Of a stretch of DNA of 64,000 nucleotides, positions 34,601-45,597 are shown piece by piece (position 1 is the stretch's first letter; each line of letters begins with the position of its first letter). The position numbers and the translations under genes are program-made. The notes below the pieces were generated by a model. That model made no database searches. It was not told where the DNA came from and saw only the letters and a program-made list of their open reading frames with translations. This DNA comes from Triatoma infestans (taxonomy: Eukaryota; Arthropoda; Insecta; Hemiptera; Reduviidae): assembly GCA_011037195.1 (NCBI GenBank), contig JAAEAF010014739.1, positions 124,001 through 188,000 on the forward strand, in the 5' to 3' direction.

Positions 34601-35289
34601 TTTAAAAAGGCCGAATCAGTCTTATTGCAGATAAACTACCTGAAGTCTTGTGTTTTACCCTAACTTTTGTTAGGTAATTCACAGCTTTGAAAGTGGCGGT
34701 AACTTGAAATACAGAATATAATATTTTTAATCGTTTTATGCACTAGTTGTTTTCATTAATAAATCATAATGGAAGCTGAATTCTCATCAAGTTTTAATAG
34801 TTTCATTACAAAAAAAAAATAATCATTAACCTTGGTCCGTCTAAGTAAATTGCTGCTGGATAAAAGGAGAGTTTTAATAGTGTACATAGAGAGAGGATGG
34901 TGATGGTAGTGGATTAGGAAGAGAAAATGTAATTTGTTTTATAGATCTCCATTTAGGCCTATATTATACTGTTTTCTCCAAACGTTTTATTTAACTTTAT
35001 TTAAAGAGATCTTTCTCTCTGTCTCTCTCTACACCACTTACAGTGTGATGGAGGACGTGTGGTTTGTTAGGAAGAATAGTACATTTTGTTGTTATCTCTT
35101 ATTTCAAGGACACCACTACATAAAGATGGTTATCAACATAACGCAGCTTCCTAAATCCTTTTGGATAATGGAAATTGTTCTTCCTATCTTTTATAACAAC
35201 ACAGAAAATGGGAATAACCTTTTCGTAATCAGTAATTTTTTGAATTGTAATCAAACTAAGAGGCAAGGGTTCTAGGCTCATTTCTGGCC
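34601..35289. other. AT-rich region, no recognised gene
   Basis: Contains a 113-residue plus-strand frame (34934-35275) without recognisable similarity; treated as chance. Confidence 0.45.
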
Positions 35290-35545
35290 GATAGGAGAAA
35301 GTATTTCGATCGTGTCAAATTTTCTATGTCGAGTTTTTATTAGAAAGACCTCGTTTGTGAGGTTCACTGATTCTGTAAAAATGCTTTTAGAAATTGTTGT
35401 GTATGTGATGGGGTGGTCATACGTAAACGGAAATCGCATGAAGATCACACTTGATATTTCGTTTAAGTTCTGCTACCCGACGAAATTGTTTTGGTTAAAA
35501 ATCGTTCAACCAGGATTACCACTTTACTGAAGTTTTTTTTTTTAA
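35290..35545 (+). repeat. EMR fragment copy M
   Basis: TCGATCGTGTCAAATTTTCT, TGATATTTCGTTTAAG and TACCACTTTACTGAAG appear in EMR order; distal modules are missing. Confidence 0.65.
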
Positions 35546-35633
35546 ATATTTTGTTTATTTATATTCACTACCATATATCGTATCACATGCGCCCTATAAA
35601 AAAGATTCATTCCATTGGAGGTACACTATTTTT

Positions 35634-36297
35634 ACTTTCTCTTACTCCTAAGTAAGAGGAAGTATTGTAATCGTGTCAAATTTTCGATATCGAGTTTTCA
35701 CCGGAAATATCCGTTTTGAGGTCCCCTGAGTCCAAAAAAGTGGTTTTTAGCAAATGGTCTGTGTGTGTGTCTGTATGTGTGTATGTATGTATGTATGTAT
35801 GTATGTATGTGAACAGCGTAGCTCATAAATGAAAAATCGCAGAAAGTTCAAACTTGATATTCCGTTTCGGTATCACTATGTGATCTGACAGTACGTTATC
35901 TGTCAAAATTCCTCAACCGGAAGTACCACTTTACTAGTTGGATTTTTTTCTTATTTGCGATTTCCTCAAAAATGGCTCCGACGATTTTTCTTTATATCAA
36001 CTACACATTACAAAGAGCTACCACTTTTAGGGGAGGGGTGGGGTTAGATTTTCATTAAAGTGCTATCCTAGTTGATTATACAATTCTATCATCCAAACTT
36101 AATTAGTTAGAAATAAATAGATGGCGGAAATTCCGAGTTTCAAGAAAATTAGTAAACCGGAAGTGCGCTTTTACTGAACAGTTTTTTCAGTTTTCGACGA
36201 ATTTCATTAAATTTGGTACACAAACTATAAAATTTGTCAATTATCATTTGAGAACTGGAGTAAGAGAAAGTTGTATGAGTGTTTCACACCAGATTTT
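35634..36297 (+). repeat. EMR repeat copy N (well preserved short form)
   Basis: Starts with the near-palindrome ACTTTCTCTTACTCC and AGTAAGAGGAAGT (35634-35663). Has AACCGGAAGTACC (35922) and AACCGGAAGTGCG (36153), 231 bp apart because part of a module is lost, and ends GGAGTAAGAGAAAGTTG and GTTTCACACCAG. The terminal ACTTTCTCTTACTC and GAGTAAGAGAAAGT are inverted repeats. Confidence 0.85.
35763..35812 (+). repeat. (GT)n/(TATG)n microsatellite inside EMR copy N
   Basis: About 50 bp of GTGTGTGT followed by TATG units. The same position is a variable CA/GT or TATG tract in most EMR copies. Confidence 0.9.
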
Positions 36298-36779
36298 TAT
36301 TTTCAGAAAAGTGGAGGTTTAATTATTGGGGAAGTCCCGAGACCAGTGGTGTTTTAATCTTCAGCGAGATGATAGTCTTTGGATAAGAGGGTTAGAATTG
36401 GGCAGATGTGGAATGTTGGAATTTTTTTTATAACAGGGGTATTATTAGCTGGTGGACAAAAGGAATTTTAAGATCGGTGCGGAGGGTTAGTTAATAATGT
36501 GCACTGGTCATTTTTCCGAATGACTTTGAACTGGAAGGATTGGGATACGGTAGGAATTGAAATGCTTAGTTGAACCTCAAACCTTGCATCCATAAGTCAG
36601 TCCATACGGATTTTACGACTGTGTTTTATTTATAAGTCTTCTTTTCAATTGTGATTTTAGAACATCGGTCTAGCAGACTAGAAAGAAGTTTAAATCGTCT
36701 ATTTAATTCACTGTCTTTTCAGTCTAATGTGAGGGTTTCAAGTTAGTTGTTTATCTAAGTATAATAAATCGAGATTCAC

Positions 36780-36990
36780 GTGATCAAGGGTATACTTTTA
36801 TCTTCGCACGACTTTACTGAAGGATTTTTTTTATATATAGTTCTTGAGATTTTTCTCGATTGTCTTTAAACTACCTTATACTATCTAGCTATAAGTTTGA
36901 TTTGAAAATTAATCTAGGGTGGTTTTAATGTAGGTGTGAGTTTAGGGGCTTTCCTCTATGCCATACATTATACAATCATGGTCATCACGT
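36780..36990 (+). repeat. EMR-related fragment
   Basis: TTTTTCTCGATTGTCTTTAAAC and GGGGCTTTCCTCTATG occur in module order; the copy is cut by F1 copy 3 just downstream. Confidence 0.45.
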
Positions 36991-37005
36991 TTAATAAGCA
37001 ACTAA

Positions 37006-37147
37006 ATTTGCTCTGTGCACTGTTATCACACTGTTTTGACAAAACATCCTGACGAAGGGGCGAACGCCCGAAATCGGTTGATGACCCCAGAAAGACACAG
37101 GCTATCACGGGAAATATCCTTTCCAGCTCTACGGAACCAACCGCAAC
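37006..37147 (+). repeat. Foldback family F1, copy 3 (one arm only)
   Basis: Holds only the right arm: CTCTGTGCACTGTTATCACA, the hammerhead-like core, CACAGGCTATCACGGG and CTACGGAACCAACCGCAAC. No convincing flanking duplication. Confidence 0.7.
37045..37083 (+). ncRNA. Best-preserved hammerhead-like core (F1 copy 3)
   Basis: Helix I strands CATC (37045-37048) and GATG (37080-37083) pair perfectly around CTGACGA (37049-37055), stem II GGGC/GCCC with loop GAAC (37058-37069) and GAAA (37070-37073). Then TCGGTT follows, giving a GTT triplet before helix I. Two unpaired bases (AG) lie between A9 and stem II, and stem III is so short that it would probably need dimer formation, as known for minimal hammerheads of Penelope-like elements. 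Confidence 0.55.
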
Positions 37148-37199
37148 AACTATGGTTTCCAGAACTCCCTAAAATATATTGGGGGGGGGGGGGCAGTTT

Positions 37200-37890
37200 T
37201 GAACAAACGTTTTAGGTTTTCAGATGAGAGTTCAAAAAACTCGCCGTTGTAAACTGGCAGAAGGATATAGGATATTGGCATTTTAGAGGGCAAGTCTGAA
37301 TTTCATCCCTTCTCCAGAGCTTCCGTAAAATCAATTTCATCGAAAAACAAAAAATTTCCAGCAAAAGTAATAGTAGTTATTTAAATGATTAATCAATATA
37401 CCAATTTCAAGAAACCCACTGGTTGCATTATCGGGAATAGCGTGGGCAAATATACACCCTGGAAATTAAAACTTCCGGTCAATCGATTTTTTTAAAGCTT
37501 CAAATTTTAGCAACATATTAAATTCTCGTTAACATTTTACTGACAGAATAAGCGTCAAATATCTTAAAGTGGCATTTTAGAGGGAAGCTTAACATCAACT
37601 CTTTCCCCTCTCCTCGACTCTATCAGGAAAAGGGAATTTTCCCAGAAATTATTTTTAAAATTACAGTGATAGATGTAGATGTGTGAAATAAGCTTACAAG
37701 TTTAAAGAAAACTAGAGAAATACATGAAAAAAATAAAAATTGAAAAATCCATTAAGCAAAGTGGTACTTCCGGTTGAGGAATTTTGAGAATAGTGACAGA
37801 TCCCGTCACTATCAAGTTTGAAATTACTGCAATTTTTCGTTGTCATTTCCTGTATACACACACACACACTCACACAGAATGACCATAAAA
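37200..37890 (-). repeat. EMR repeat copy O
   Basis: ACTTCCGGTCAATCGATTTT (37469), GGTACTTCCGGTTGAGGAAT (37764) and the CACACACACACACTCACAC tract before an SINE insertion at 37890. The motifs are about 296 bp apart. Confidence 0.7.
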
Positions 37891-38115
37891 AACTCTTTGG
37901 CGCTACAACCCATGTTGGGCCTTGCCAGACGGCGATTTAATTAGGAGGGGGTGTAGTAAGCATTCCGCGGTCCCCATCGTCGTTTAGTTCTAGCTTTAGT
38001 TACCTAGGATCGCTACTAACTATAGTTTCTTGCTTTTTTTCATGATACTTGGGTGAACACCGCGTTTGCCTTCACTGGAATCGCCCCCTGAATTCTCGTA
38101 CGTGGGCTAGCCGCC
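37890..38115 (-). repeat. SINE family S2, copy 2
   Basis: CCTTGCCAGACGGCGATTTA (37919) and GGGGGTGTAGTAAGC are shared with copy 1. The minus-strand head has GGGGCGATTCC as a degenerate B box and GCGGTTTGGCGGCTAGCCC. Inserted at the microsatellite end of EMR copy O. Confidence 0.55.
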
Positions 38116-39230
38116 AAACCACCGCGTGAGGACACAAACAAACAAAAAAAAGATTTTTTTTTTTTTTAAATCGCGGAAAACGGAATTAAAAAATCAGTTT
38201 CCATCACTTCATTTTATTGTTTTAACCAAAACATTAAAAACACACACTCCGATGAGTCCACTCCTCCGATCTTTATATTTTGAATGTAAATTTAGAAAGG
38301 GACATTCGCAACAATTATTATTCGTTGAAATTAGAATCAACCAGTGAAGGGTTTTCAACGCTATAACCTAATATAAGTTTCTGATTCAGAGATTGAATTA
38401 ATGTGATAGTTTTCCAAATTAACCATCAATGAAGGGAAAAGAAATTTAGTACTTTCATGGAAAATTAATCAAAGGAATTAGAGTATTCCAAGTACAAGAT
38501 AAAATCATAAAAGTGCTTCTTAATAAGGTTTTTCTCTAACCTAAATAAGAAGTTAACAAATTATGTTTACGTTTTTAGGATATAGGAAAATTAAATTAAT
38601 AAATTACCTTTTAACTTTTTATAATATCCAATATATCCAATAAATCAACACAAATATCCACTAAAATATCACATAGTTATTGATAAACCTAACACTACAA
38701 AGTTTCACAAAGAAATGAGTTTCAATGTATGTCAGACAGGTCGTGCAGTAGTTTCGCCAGTAACCGTTACAATCTCTATTTTTTAATAACGGTATTTCCC
38801 AGCTCTTCTACCTTCCGGTATGAAAACATCACATTTGTTTATTGTCTAATTGTTTTATAATAAATTTGCACCTCATTGTTCGTCCATTTTATGTAAATTT
38901 TCTTGACCTACTTTATTGCTTTAAAAAAAAAAAGGAAAAGAAAACAGTAATAATCTTAAGTGAAACAATTACACGAATTTCTTTTGCTGTACTTAATACA
39001 ATTACAATAATAATATTGGAAAACTTCCTTTAAATTTGGAAATTCATTACTGTGTTAACATAACTTAAATCCAGAGGTGGTAGAGTATACAGTGGGTTAG
39101 GAGATAACTAGTAGAAGACGAATGTGCTTACACCGTAATCTAGAAAAAAGTGCCAAATATTGCACAAACCAAAATTTTAACATTTGACATGTAACGTCAC
39201 AGATTCCTCAGAATACCTTTCAAAATAAAG
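38116..39230. other. AT-rich region, no recognised gene
   Basis: Short open frames only. Confidence 0.55.
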
Positions 39231-39436
39231 GGATATTAGCTCATGGTTAGCGCTCTGGACTCCCACACGGGTTCGGGTCTAGTAGTACTGCCCTTAGGTT
39301 TTCTCTTCCTAGGAGCCTCTACAGATCACTGTCCGGCGATGGACAATGTTGTCTGTAACCTTGAGAGCACCGTCCAGTTCGGACGCCGGCAGTGCAGTGA
39401 GGAGGCCATAGATGTTGATGCGCCTTAAATTAGAGA
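39231..39436 (+). repeat. SINE family S1, copy 2
   Basis: A-box region TTAGCTCATGGTTAGCGC, B-box region GGGTTCGGGTCTAG, then TCTTCCTAGGAGCCTCTAC and CACTGTCCGGCGATGGAC as in the other copies, ending in GCGCCTTAAATTAGAG. Confidence 0.8.
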
Positions 39437-39652
39437 GAGAAAAATATTACTTCATTAAAAACATCTGGTGTGAAACTCATTCAGAAATTTCTGTTACTGC
39501 AGTTGTAAAAAACAAATTTTATAGTTAGTACACCAAATTTAATGAAATTCGTCGGTGTTTTTATGGAGAAAATTGCAACTATTACTGTTTAGTAAAAACA
39601 CACTTCTGATTTACTAATTTTCTTGATGAAACTCGGGAATTTTGACAATCTA

Positions 39653-40560
39653 CGAGGCATGTCCAGAAAGTAAGTGTACTTAGGCTCTCACGGCCGGAGG
39701 GATTTTGTTTTCGACATGTTGGATACACTGTCGGGTAGCCTGATTCCTCCCCTCCGCAACGAGACCGGTTCGAGGTCAGTACGTTGAGAACTGTCGACGC
39801 GACAATACGTTTCGTGAAAAATGTCAATCCAATCTCCCGCAGTGTGAAATATTCAAGGTCGGGCAAGAGTTTTTGAGACGCTACAAACTCCATGGAGATG
39901 AATTTCTCCGCTCCATCATTACTGGAGATGAAACTTGGGTTGCACACTACACACCTGAAACCAAAAGGCAGTCTCAACAGTGGCGTCACACCTCTTCACC
40001 CTCCCCCAAAAAGTTCAAAACCACAATTTCAGCCAAGAAAATCATGGCATCCGTGTTTTGGGACTGTCAAGGCATAATTTTAATTGAATATATGCCTCAA
40101 GGGGAGACTATCAACTCTGCAAGATACTGTGAGCCCTAAAAAGGATTCAGAATAAAAGGAGAGGCATGCTGGGCAAAGGGAGTTTGCCTGCTGCACGACA
40201 ATGCCAGACCAGACACTGCTTGCCTCGTTTAAATGGGATGTCCTGAACCATCCCGCGCATTCCCCTGACCTAGCACCTTCAGATTACTATCTCTTTACCT
40301 CCCTAAAACTGCACATGGGTGGAAAAAGGTTTTCATCCGACGAGGAAGTGAAGGGGAAAGTGGAGAAGTGGACGAAGGGGTTGGCGGGAAACTACTTCGA
40401 GGAAGGCATCAAAAAATTAATACCCCGGTTCACCACCTGCATTGAGAGGAATGGTGACTATGTCGAAAAATAGCTTACATATGTACTAATGTAACCAGGT
40501 AATTTTTTTGTTCAAATACAAATTTTTGTAACCTACAAAAATTCAGTACACTTACCCTCG
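39653..40560 (+). mobile_element. Mariner transposon 1, internally deleted
   Basis: Exact element ends: TA at 39651-39652 then CGAGGCATGTCC, and GTACACTTACCCTCG then TA at 40561-40562. Both ends contain CGAGG and GTAAGTGTAC as inverted repeats, with the right repeat shortened. At 908 bp it is shorter than the usual 1.3 kb because the HTH region is missing. It sits in EMR copy P. Confidence 0.9.
39859..40473 (+). pseudogene. Mariner transposase remnant (catalytic domain)
   Basis: Reads VGQEFLRRYKLHGDEFLRS then TGDETW with the first catalytic aspartate at 39927-39929. The second aspartate is in HDNARPD (40197-40199) and the third in LAPSDYYLF (40282-40284). A stop at 40137-40139 and about 20 missing bases between the second and third aspartates (expected 34 residues apart) make it inactive. 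It ends ERNGDYVEK as mariner transposases do. Confidence 0.85.
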
Positions 40561-40917
40561 TATTTATTTCTAATTAATTTTGTTTAGATGGTAAAAATTG
40601 TATAATCAACAAAGATAGCACTTTCGAGAAAAACATAATCCCACGCCTCCGCCAAAAGCCCCCTTTAATGACTTTACCAGGAGAAATGTTTCAAATAAAA
40701 GTTGTAGCCCTGTTTATGTGAAGTTCACATGACTAGTTTAAAGAAAATCGTTGGCGCCATTTTCGAGAAAATTCAAAAAAGTGAAAAATCTAGTCAGTAA
40801 AGAGTGGTATTTTTAGTTGAAGAATTTTGACATATAAGTTCCTGTCGGATCCTATGGTAATACCTTAACGGAATATCAAGTTTGAACTTTCTATAACAAG
40901 TTTACGGAATAAGTTTG

Positions 40918-40920
<3 letters not shown>

Positions 40921-40959
<39 letters not shown>

Positions 40960-40968
40960 ACACACAAG
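40921..40968 (+). repeat. (CA)n microsatellite
   Basis: CA tract of about 48 bp at the usual variable tract of EMR copy P. Confidence 0.9.
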
Positions 40969-41097
40969 ACCATTTTCTAAAGAGCTCTTTTTTTGGGCCC
41001 AGAGGATCTCAAAATATGTATTTCCGTTGAAAACATGATATCGAAAATTTGACCGATTACAATACATCCTCTTATTAGTAATAAGAGAAGGTAAAAA

Positions 41098-41782
41098 GAA
41101 GAATATTTGTTTATATTGAACGTATTTTAATTATTCGAATGAAATGGTTATTGCTGGTGCAGTTAATAGTTAAGTAGCTCTATGACTTTCTTACGATAGT
41201 ATCAAGCAAGTCACGCATAGCTTATAATAGTCGGGGAATTATATAATCCTTCAAGTCGGGGAATTCATAATCGTTCAAGCGATTAGTGAATTCGGATTAC
41301 GATAACTCTGATCGAAAAAAACAGGAACTCTGTATTTCCGATAAAACTGAACAGTTAGCCATGAAATAGCAGATACATCACATCTTTCGGCTAGCACACA
41401 GAGTTCTACTTCACGATTAAATAGAGGGTTATAATTTGAACTATATATATTTACGATAGTAACTTGTAATGTAGAACCTTGAAGAGTTTAGAATTAATGT
41501 AGTTCCAAAATGTACTATATTTTTATTAGTATATCTCATGTTGTGTGCGTGCATACTATCTTCTTCCTTGAAAATGTGTATGTGACAAGGTTATTATGTT
41601 GGGATAGGTTCTGGATTGTTTACCCTTGTTTTCTGGTGTTGTCATATTGTACACAACACACAAACATTAATTTGTCCATTTCCTTTTTGTAATTATACTG
41701 GTACAAGTTCCCCGTTACTATGGTGATAATACTCTTGTCTATTTTGAAATGATATTTCTATGTAAGGTTGAACAACATCAAC

Positions 41783-41828
<46 letters not shown>

Positions 41829-42899
41829 CATACTATTCACGTACATATTTTATCCCCACTATTTGCACCTTATTTTAACTTGATGTCCTCTACATAGCAT
41901 ACTATTTTTAGTTATGTATATTGCTATTTATATATTTTTTATTGTTTAAAATAACTACACATATTATAACTAAACATAACTATATATTATAACTATAAAT
42001 AACATAACTGTAAATAACTATACAATCGTCCTTATATATTAGTTAAAATTACTGTCCAGTAAAGTCATATACGAGTATTATTCGTATGTATTATATATTT
42101 CATAAGGGGTATTTATATTTTAGAATTAGTAACTCTATAAGATTTTTTCTCTTGGGGTGTAAGAGGAAGCATTGCTTTCTCCTGTCGATTTTCAAAATTA
42201 AATGTAAAAACTTTTTCGAACTCAGAAACTAAAATCTAAAAAAAAAATCTTCCAAAATGGGTGGCAATTTGAGATTTTTGGTCGGCGTTTGTAGAGTTTG
42301 TAGATTTTTGGAGGCCTTCCCTATATTTGGTGTTGAGAAGTACGAGTTACCAATATCTGACTTTTTCACAGGGACTCGGTTGACCAAATCAAAAGAGCCC
42401 AATAATAATAATAATAATAAAAAAACCATAAAAAGTTCATAATTTCATCATTTTCCGTATTGTAAACTAGACATTCAGCATCCTTCGCTAGATGATTATC
42501 ACAGTATTTGTATACATTCACTTTTCATGTATGGACACTGCTCGAAGTTATTGGGTTGTTATAACTAGGCGATCTTCCTACATTGAGCAGTTTTGTGCCC
42601 TTTCCAGAGACAGTCATAGTAAGGTCTTGTATTCGGGATGCAGGTTTCTATCTTATTTTATTTGACTTCATCATGCTAGTATACTTTAAAAAAAATTCAA
42701 CTGAAGGAATTTGATGCTGTCAAGTTTATTTTTTTAAAACTACGTGACCTAACAAATAATTACCTTCATTTGATTTAAGCCAGACGCTTTTATGTCTAAA
42801 ATATCATCCGCTTATTCCAGTTACTGTATAAAGGCATCAAGCCAGCCCCTTTTGGGTGAATTAGGTACCAAGCGCAGGACTCAATAATTACATTACCAG
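41098..42899. other. AT-rich region, no recognised gene
   Basis: Includes an (AC)n tract at 41789-41824 and an (AAT)n tract near 42401-42420. A 61-residue frame at 42257-42442 is not recognised. Confidence 0.5.
41789..41824 (+). repeat. (AC)n microsatellite
   Basis: About 18 uninterrupted AC units. Confidence 0.95.
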
Positions 42900-43103
42900 C
42901 TGCCCCCATCGTGCCTCCAAGAGCACTTCAACTCTCGTCCAGTCTGCCACGCGTACTGCAATGAATTGGCGAGTGAGCTTCAATTTGAACAGCCAAGTTT
43001 CTCTCTAGAAGCTGTCTGTAGATCCTACAAAGGGATAGAAGAAACAGGGGGGCTGGAAATCTTCAGGGCTTTAGGAATTCGCCAGATCAACTTTGAAAAG
43101 TAA
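42900..43103 (+). CDS. Candidate terminal exon or coding remnant, unknown protein
   Basis: After an acceptor-like ATTACATTACCAG the frame is open for 67 residues to TAA at 43101-43103. The peptide is balanced in composition, with cysteines and charged residues (for example CHAYCNELASELQFEQPSF and GLEIFRALGIRQINFEK), unlike the low-complexity frames around it. An AATAAA follows at 43380-43385. It is not recognised, and its phase (0) does not fit the exon at 5305-5440. It could be a real last exon or part of an unidentified mobile element. Confidence 0.3.
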   Translation: MPPSCLQEHFNSRPVCHAYCNELASELQFEQPSFSLEAVCRSYKGIEETGGLEIFRALGIRQINFEK

Positions 43104-44849
43104 CAAGTCTTGAAATCAACCTTGAAAGATTTATACTAGCTAATCCAGTGTTAGACTAGCAAGAATTATAACAGCCAAATATTTCAAACAAGTCACATCA
43201 ATCAACACTACCATTTTATAGCCCGCTAATAACAACTCTTCTCTCAGTCACTCTGCCTGTACATACTCTTCTCTCCTTACTAAGTTACGTTTATAATATA
43301 AGATCGTTTAAACATCAATAGTGAGTTATATCTTCTTTTCATCATTCCTCATCACCATCGTTCATCATATGTTATTACTAATAAACCAAAATACACTCAT
43401 TCCATTCAATGTAAATAAGGACCGCTCTCAAAAAGTTATGAACTCTTTTCCATGCCCTTGAGCTTCGCCACACATAGTTACATTAATACTATTTTCTAGA
43501 GTCTTTACCGATAATAAATGTTTTTTTTTTAGCCCTAACGGTATTGATAATTAGGCGCGCTCACTTTTATTGGTTCTGACTTTACAGGGTCTTCTAGTAA
43601 TCGTATCCAATTTGATAACCCCTGAACTTTTCTTCTAATTTATTTAGTTATTTTTACAAAAATCACTAATATCTTTAGGCTGTCCCTTTTGCCGCTGATT
43701 TGGTCTAAGCTGTCCCTTTGACTTATAAAGATTCTTATACAGACTTTCCTGCTCATTTTTTTGTAATTTGTATTTTCCCATTATTATGGATTTTATTTAT
43801 TTTCTGTTTTTGCTGGAATTTATATTTATATATCTGAAACGTTCTTTAATTATAAAACTATGAAATTGCCATTAAAGGAAGCCATATTACTTTGATAAAT
43901 TGGAAAGTATACATTTTTTTTTTCAATTTTCACCGAACTGTATTATCTAGGCCGCTAGTAAAACCAAATACCAAGTTGAAATACAAAAAAAAACACTACT
44001 TCATCATTGATCGAAATATATTGATTTAATAATCATGATGGGATATTCATCAGCTGAGATTAAGATATACAATTTAGATATATGTTCAAATAATCATTTT
44101 TAGCTAAATAAGAATTGAGAATTTTTCAACTGATAATTTTATTAAAGAGCATTTATAATAAAAAGTAGAAAACGAGATACTTATTTTTATAAAAAAAAAA
44201 ATCACTTTTCGTTTTCAGAGGAGCACGAAACATGATTTCCGTGAAAATTCGAAGTTCTAAAGTTTGTTAAAATTACAGTACGATTCTTTTTTTTTTTAGA
44301 TCAAGTAATTGGTAACTGAGTAAATTTAGTGTAGCCTAATAAGTGATTCTGACAAAAATTAAAAATTAAAGCGACACTTGTTGTTGCCTATTTAAGGGAA
44401 GTTTGCAGTCTTAATTTTAAATAATTGATAATTAAAAAAAAAAAAAATCTCATCAAGAAAATAGAAAAGTTGTGTTTATTACTCTCTAGTTTAATTCCAG
44501 AACTGAAGAAAAAATGAAATGAAAAATGAAAACGAAGTCAAGGACAGTAAAATAGGGGAAAGAAGGAAAGATAGAGCGATAGAAAGAGAAAGATAAAACA
44601 AAACAAAAACGCAGTATTTCTTTCCCAACGACTCTGGAAATAATAACAAATAAAAAAAAAGTTATTGAACCGCAATCTGATTTGATCAGTTGTTTTCAGA
44701 TCTTTATAGAAATATGAAATCATTAATTACGTTGCCAAATTTGATTATTGTTACATTACTTTGGATCGATAAAGGATAAGGCAGGACAATGTGATCTGGA
44801 CGAGTCCAATAGAGATCGACATTAAAAAGTCTCAACGGGATCTTCTGGA
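43104..44849. other. AT-rich region, no recognised gene
   Basis: A short direct duplication of GCTGTCCCTTT occurs at about 43680 and 43709. Nothing coding recognised. Confidence 0.5.
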
Positions 44850-45245
44850 GCCACAGCGTGTCGAGAATACAGAAGAAGTATATATGGGGTCTTAGTGGAG
44901 AGTATTTTGACACATGTCTGTGAATGCTGGACTCCGAGAGTAGAAACAGTTAAATGGAGTGGAGATGGATTTTCTACAGCAAAGTATAAGAGCCATTCGG
45001 AATGATTATGTTCGTGCAAAAATGAATTATAAGGAACCTGTCACCGACAGAATAGAGAGAAGCAGGCTGAAATGGTATGGGTACTTGAGAAGGATGGAGG
45101 AACAGTGATGGTCTCTCGAATATTCTATCTGAAAGAAGGAGTAGAGGACGACGAAGGAGAACATGATGAGGAGGTATTATTAGGAGATGGAAGGGCTGGG
45201 TTTTGTGGATGATGATTGCATGATCGGCATAAATGGAGTCTGAGT
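44850..45245 (+). pseudogene. C-terminal remnant of a LINE reverse transcriptase
   Basis: Translates to DFLQQSIRAIRNDYVRAKMN, ERSRLKWYGYLRRMEE and DDDCMIGINGV, the typical post-RT tail (IRNDxVR, RLKWYGHLxRM, WxDRxRW-like) of RTE/L2-type LINEs, broken by stops. The 5' part is missing. Confidence 0.65.
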
Positions 45246-45597
45246 ACAAGTAACCGCTAAGAAAAGTAAGAATAAGTAAAAGTAAAGTAAGTATTATATT
45301 ACTAGCTAACAGCCTTTCGGGATTATAAAATAAAAACTCGCGTTTGTATTTAGTGGTTAAGGTTTACTTTCTGGAAAGTGTTTTAAAGATAACGTTGAAT
45401 TTATATATACTCGAATATACATATACTAGGGCAAGGTGAAATATCGGCCTAGCCCATAGATGGCACTGCTACAAATGAAATTACTGTTTTGTTATGTTGG
45501 CACACTTGTTGCAAAAGTAAATGCCAAATGTGAATTTGATCAGACAAATAGTTTGTTTTATACGGCTGTTTAGAAGAAGCATTTTTTTTTTTGTTAT

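Larger units (their letters stand above)
39440..41097 (-). repeat. EMR repeat copy P, split by a mariner
   Basis: Left part 39440-39652 ends GAATTTTGACAATCTA and the right part resumes at 40561 TATTTATTTCTAATTAATTT; in unbroken copies these are contiguous (GCAATCTATTTATTTC). It continues to ATTAGTAATAAGAGAAGGTA at 41097. Confidence 0.85.

Noticed and set aside
34934..35275. 113-residue plus-strand frame
   Set aside because: No motif or similarity recognised, composition AT-driven, no splice or promoter context.
36273..36300. EMR distal hairpin as a Helitron 3' end
   Set aside because: No CTRR follows the hairpin and no TC start is seen at the other end; the termini are partly inverted repeats instead.
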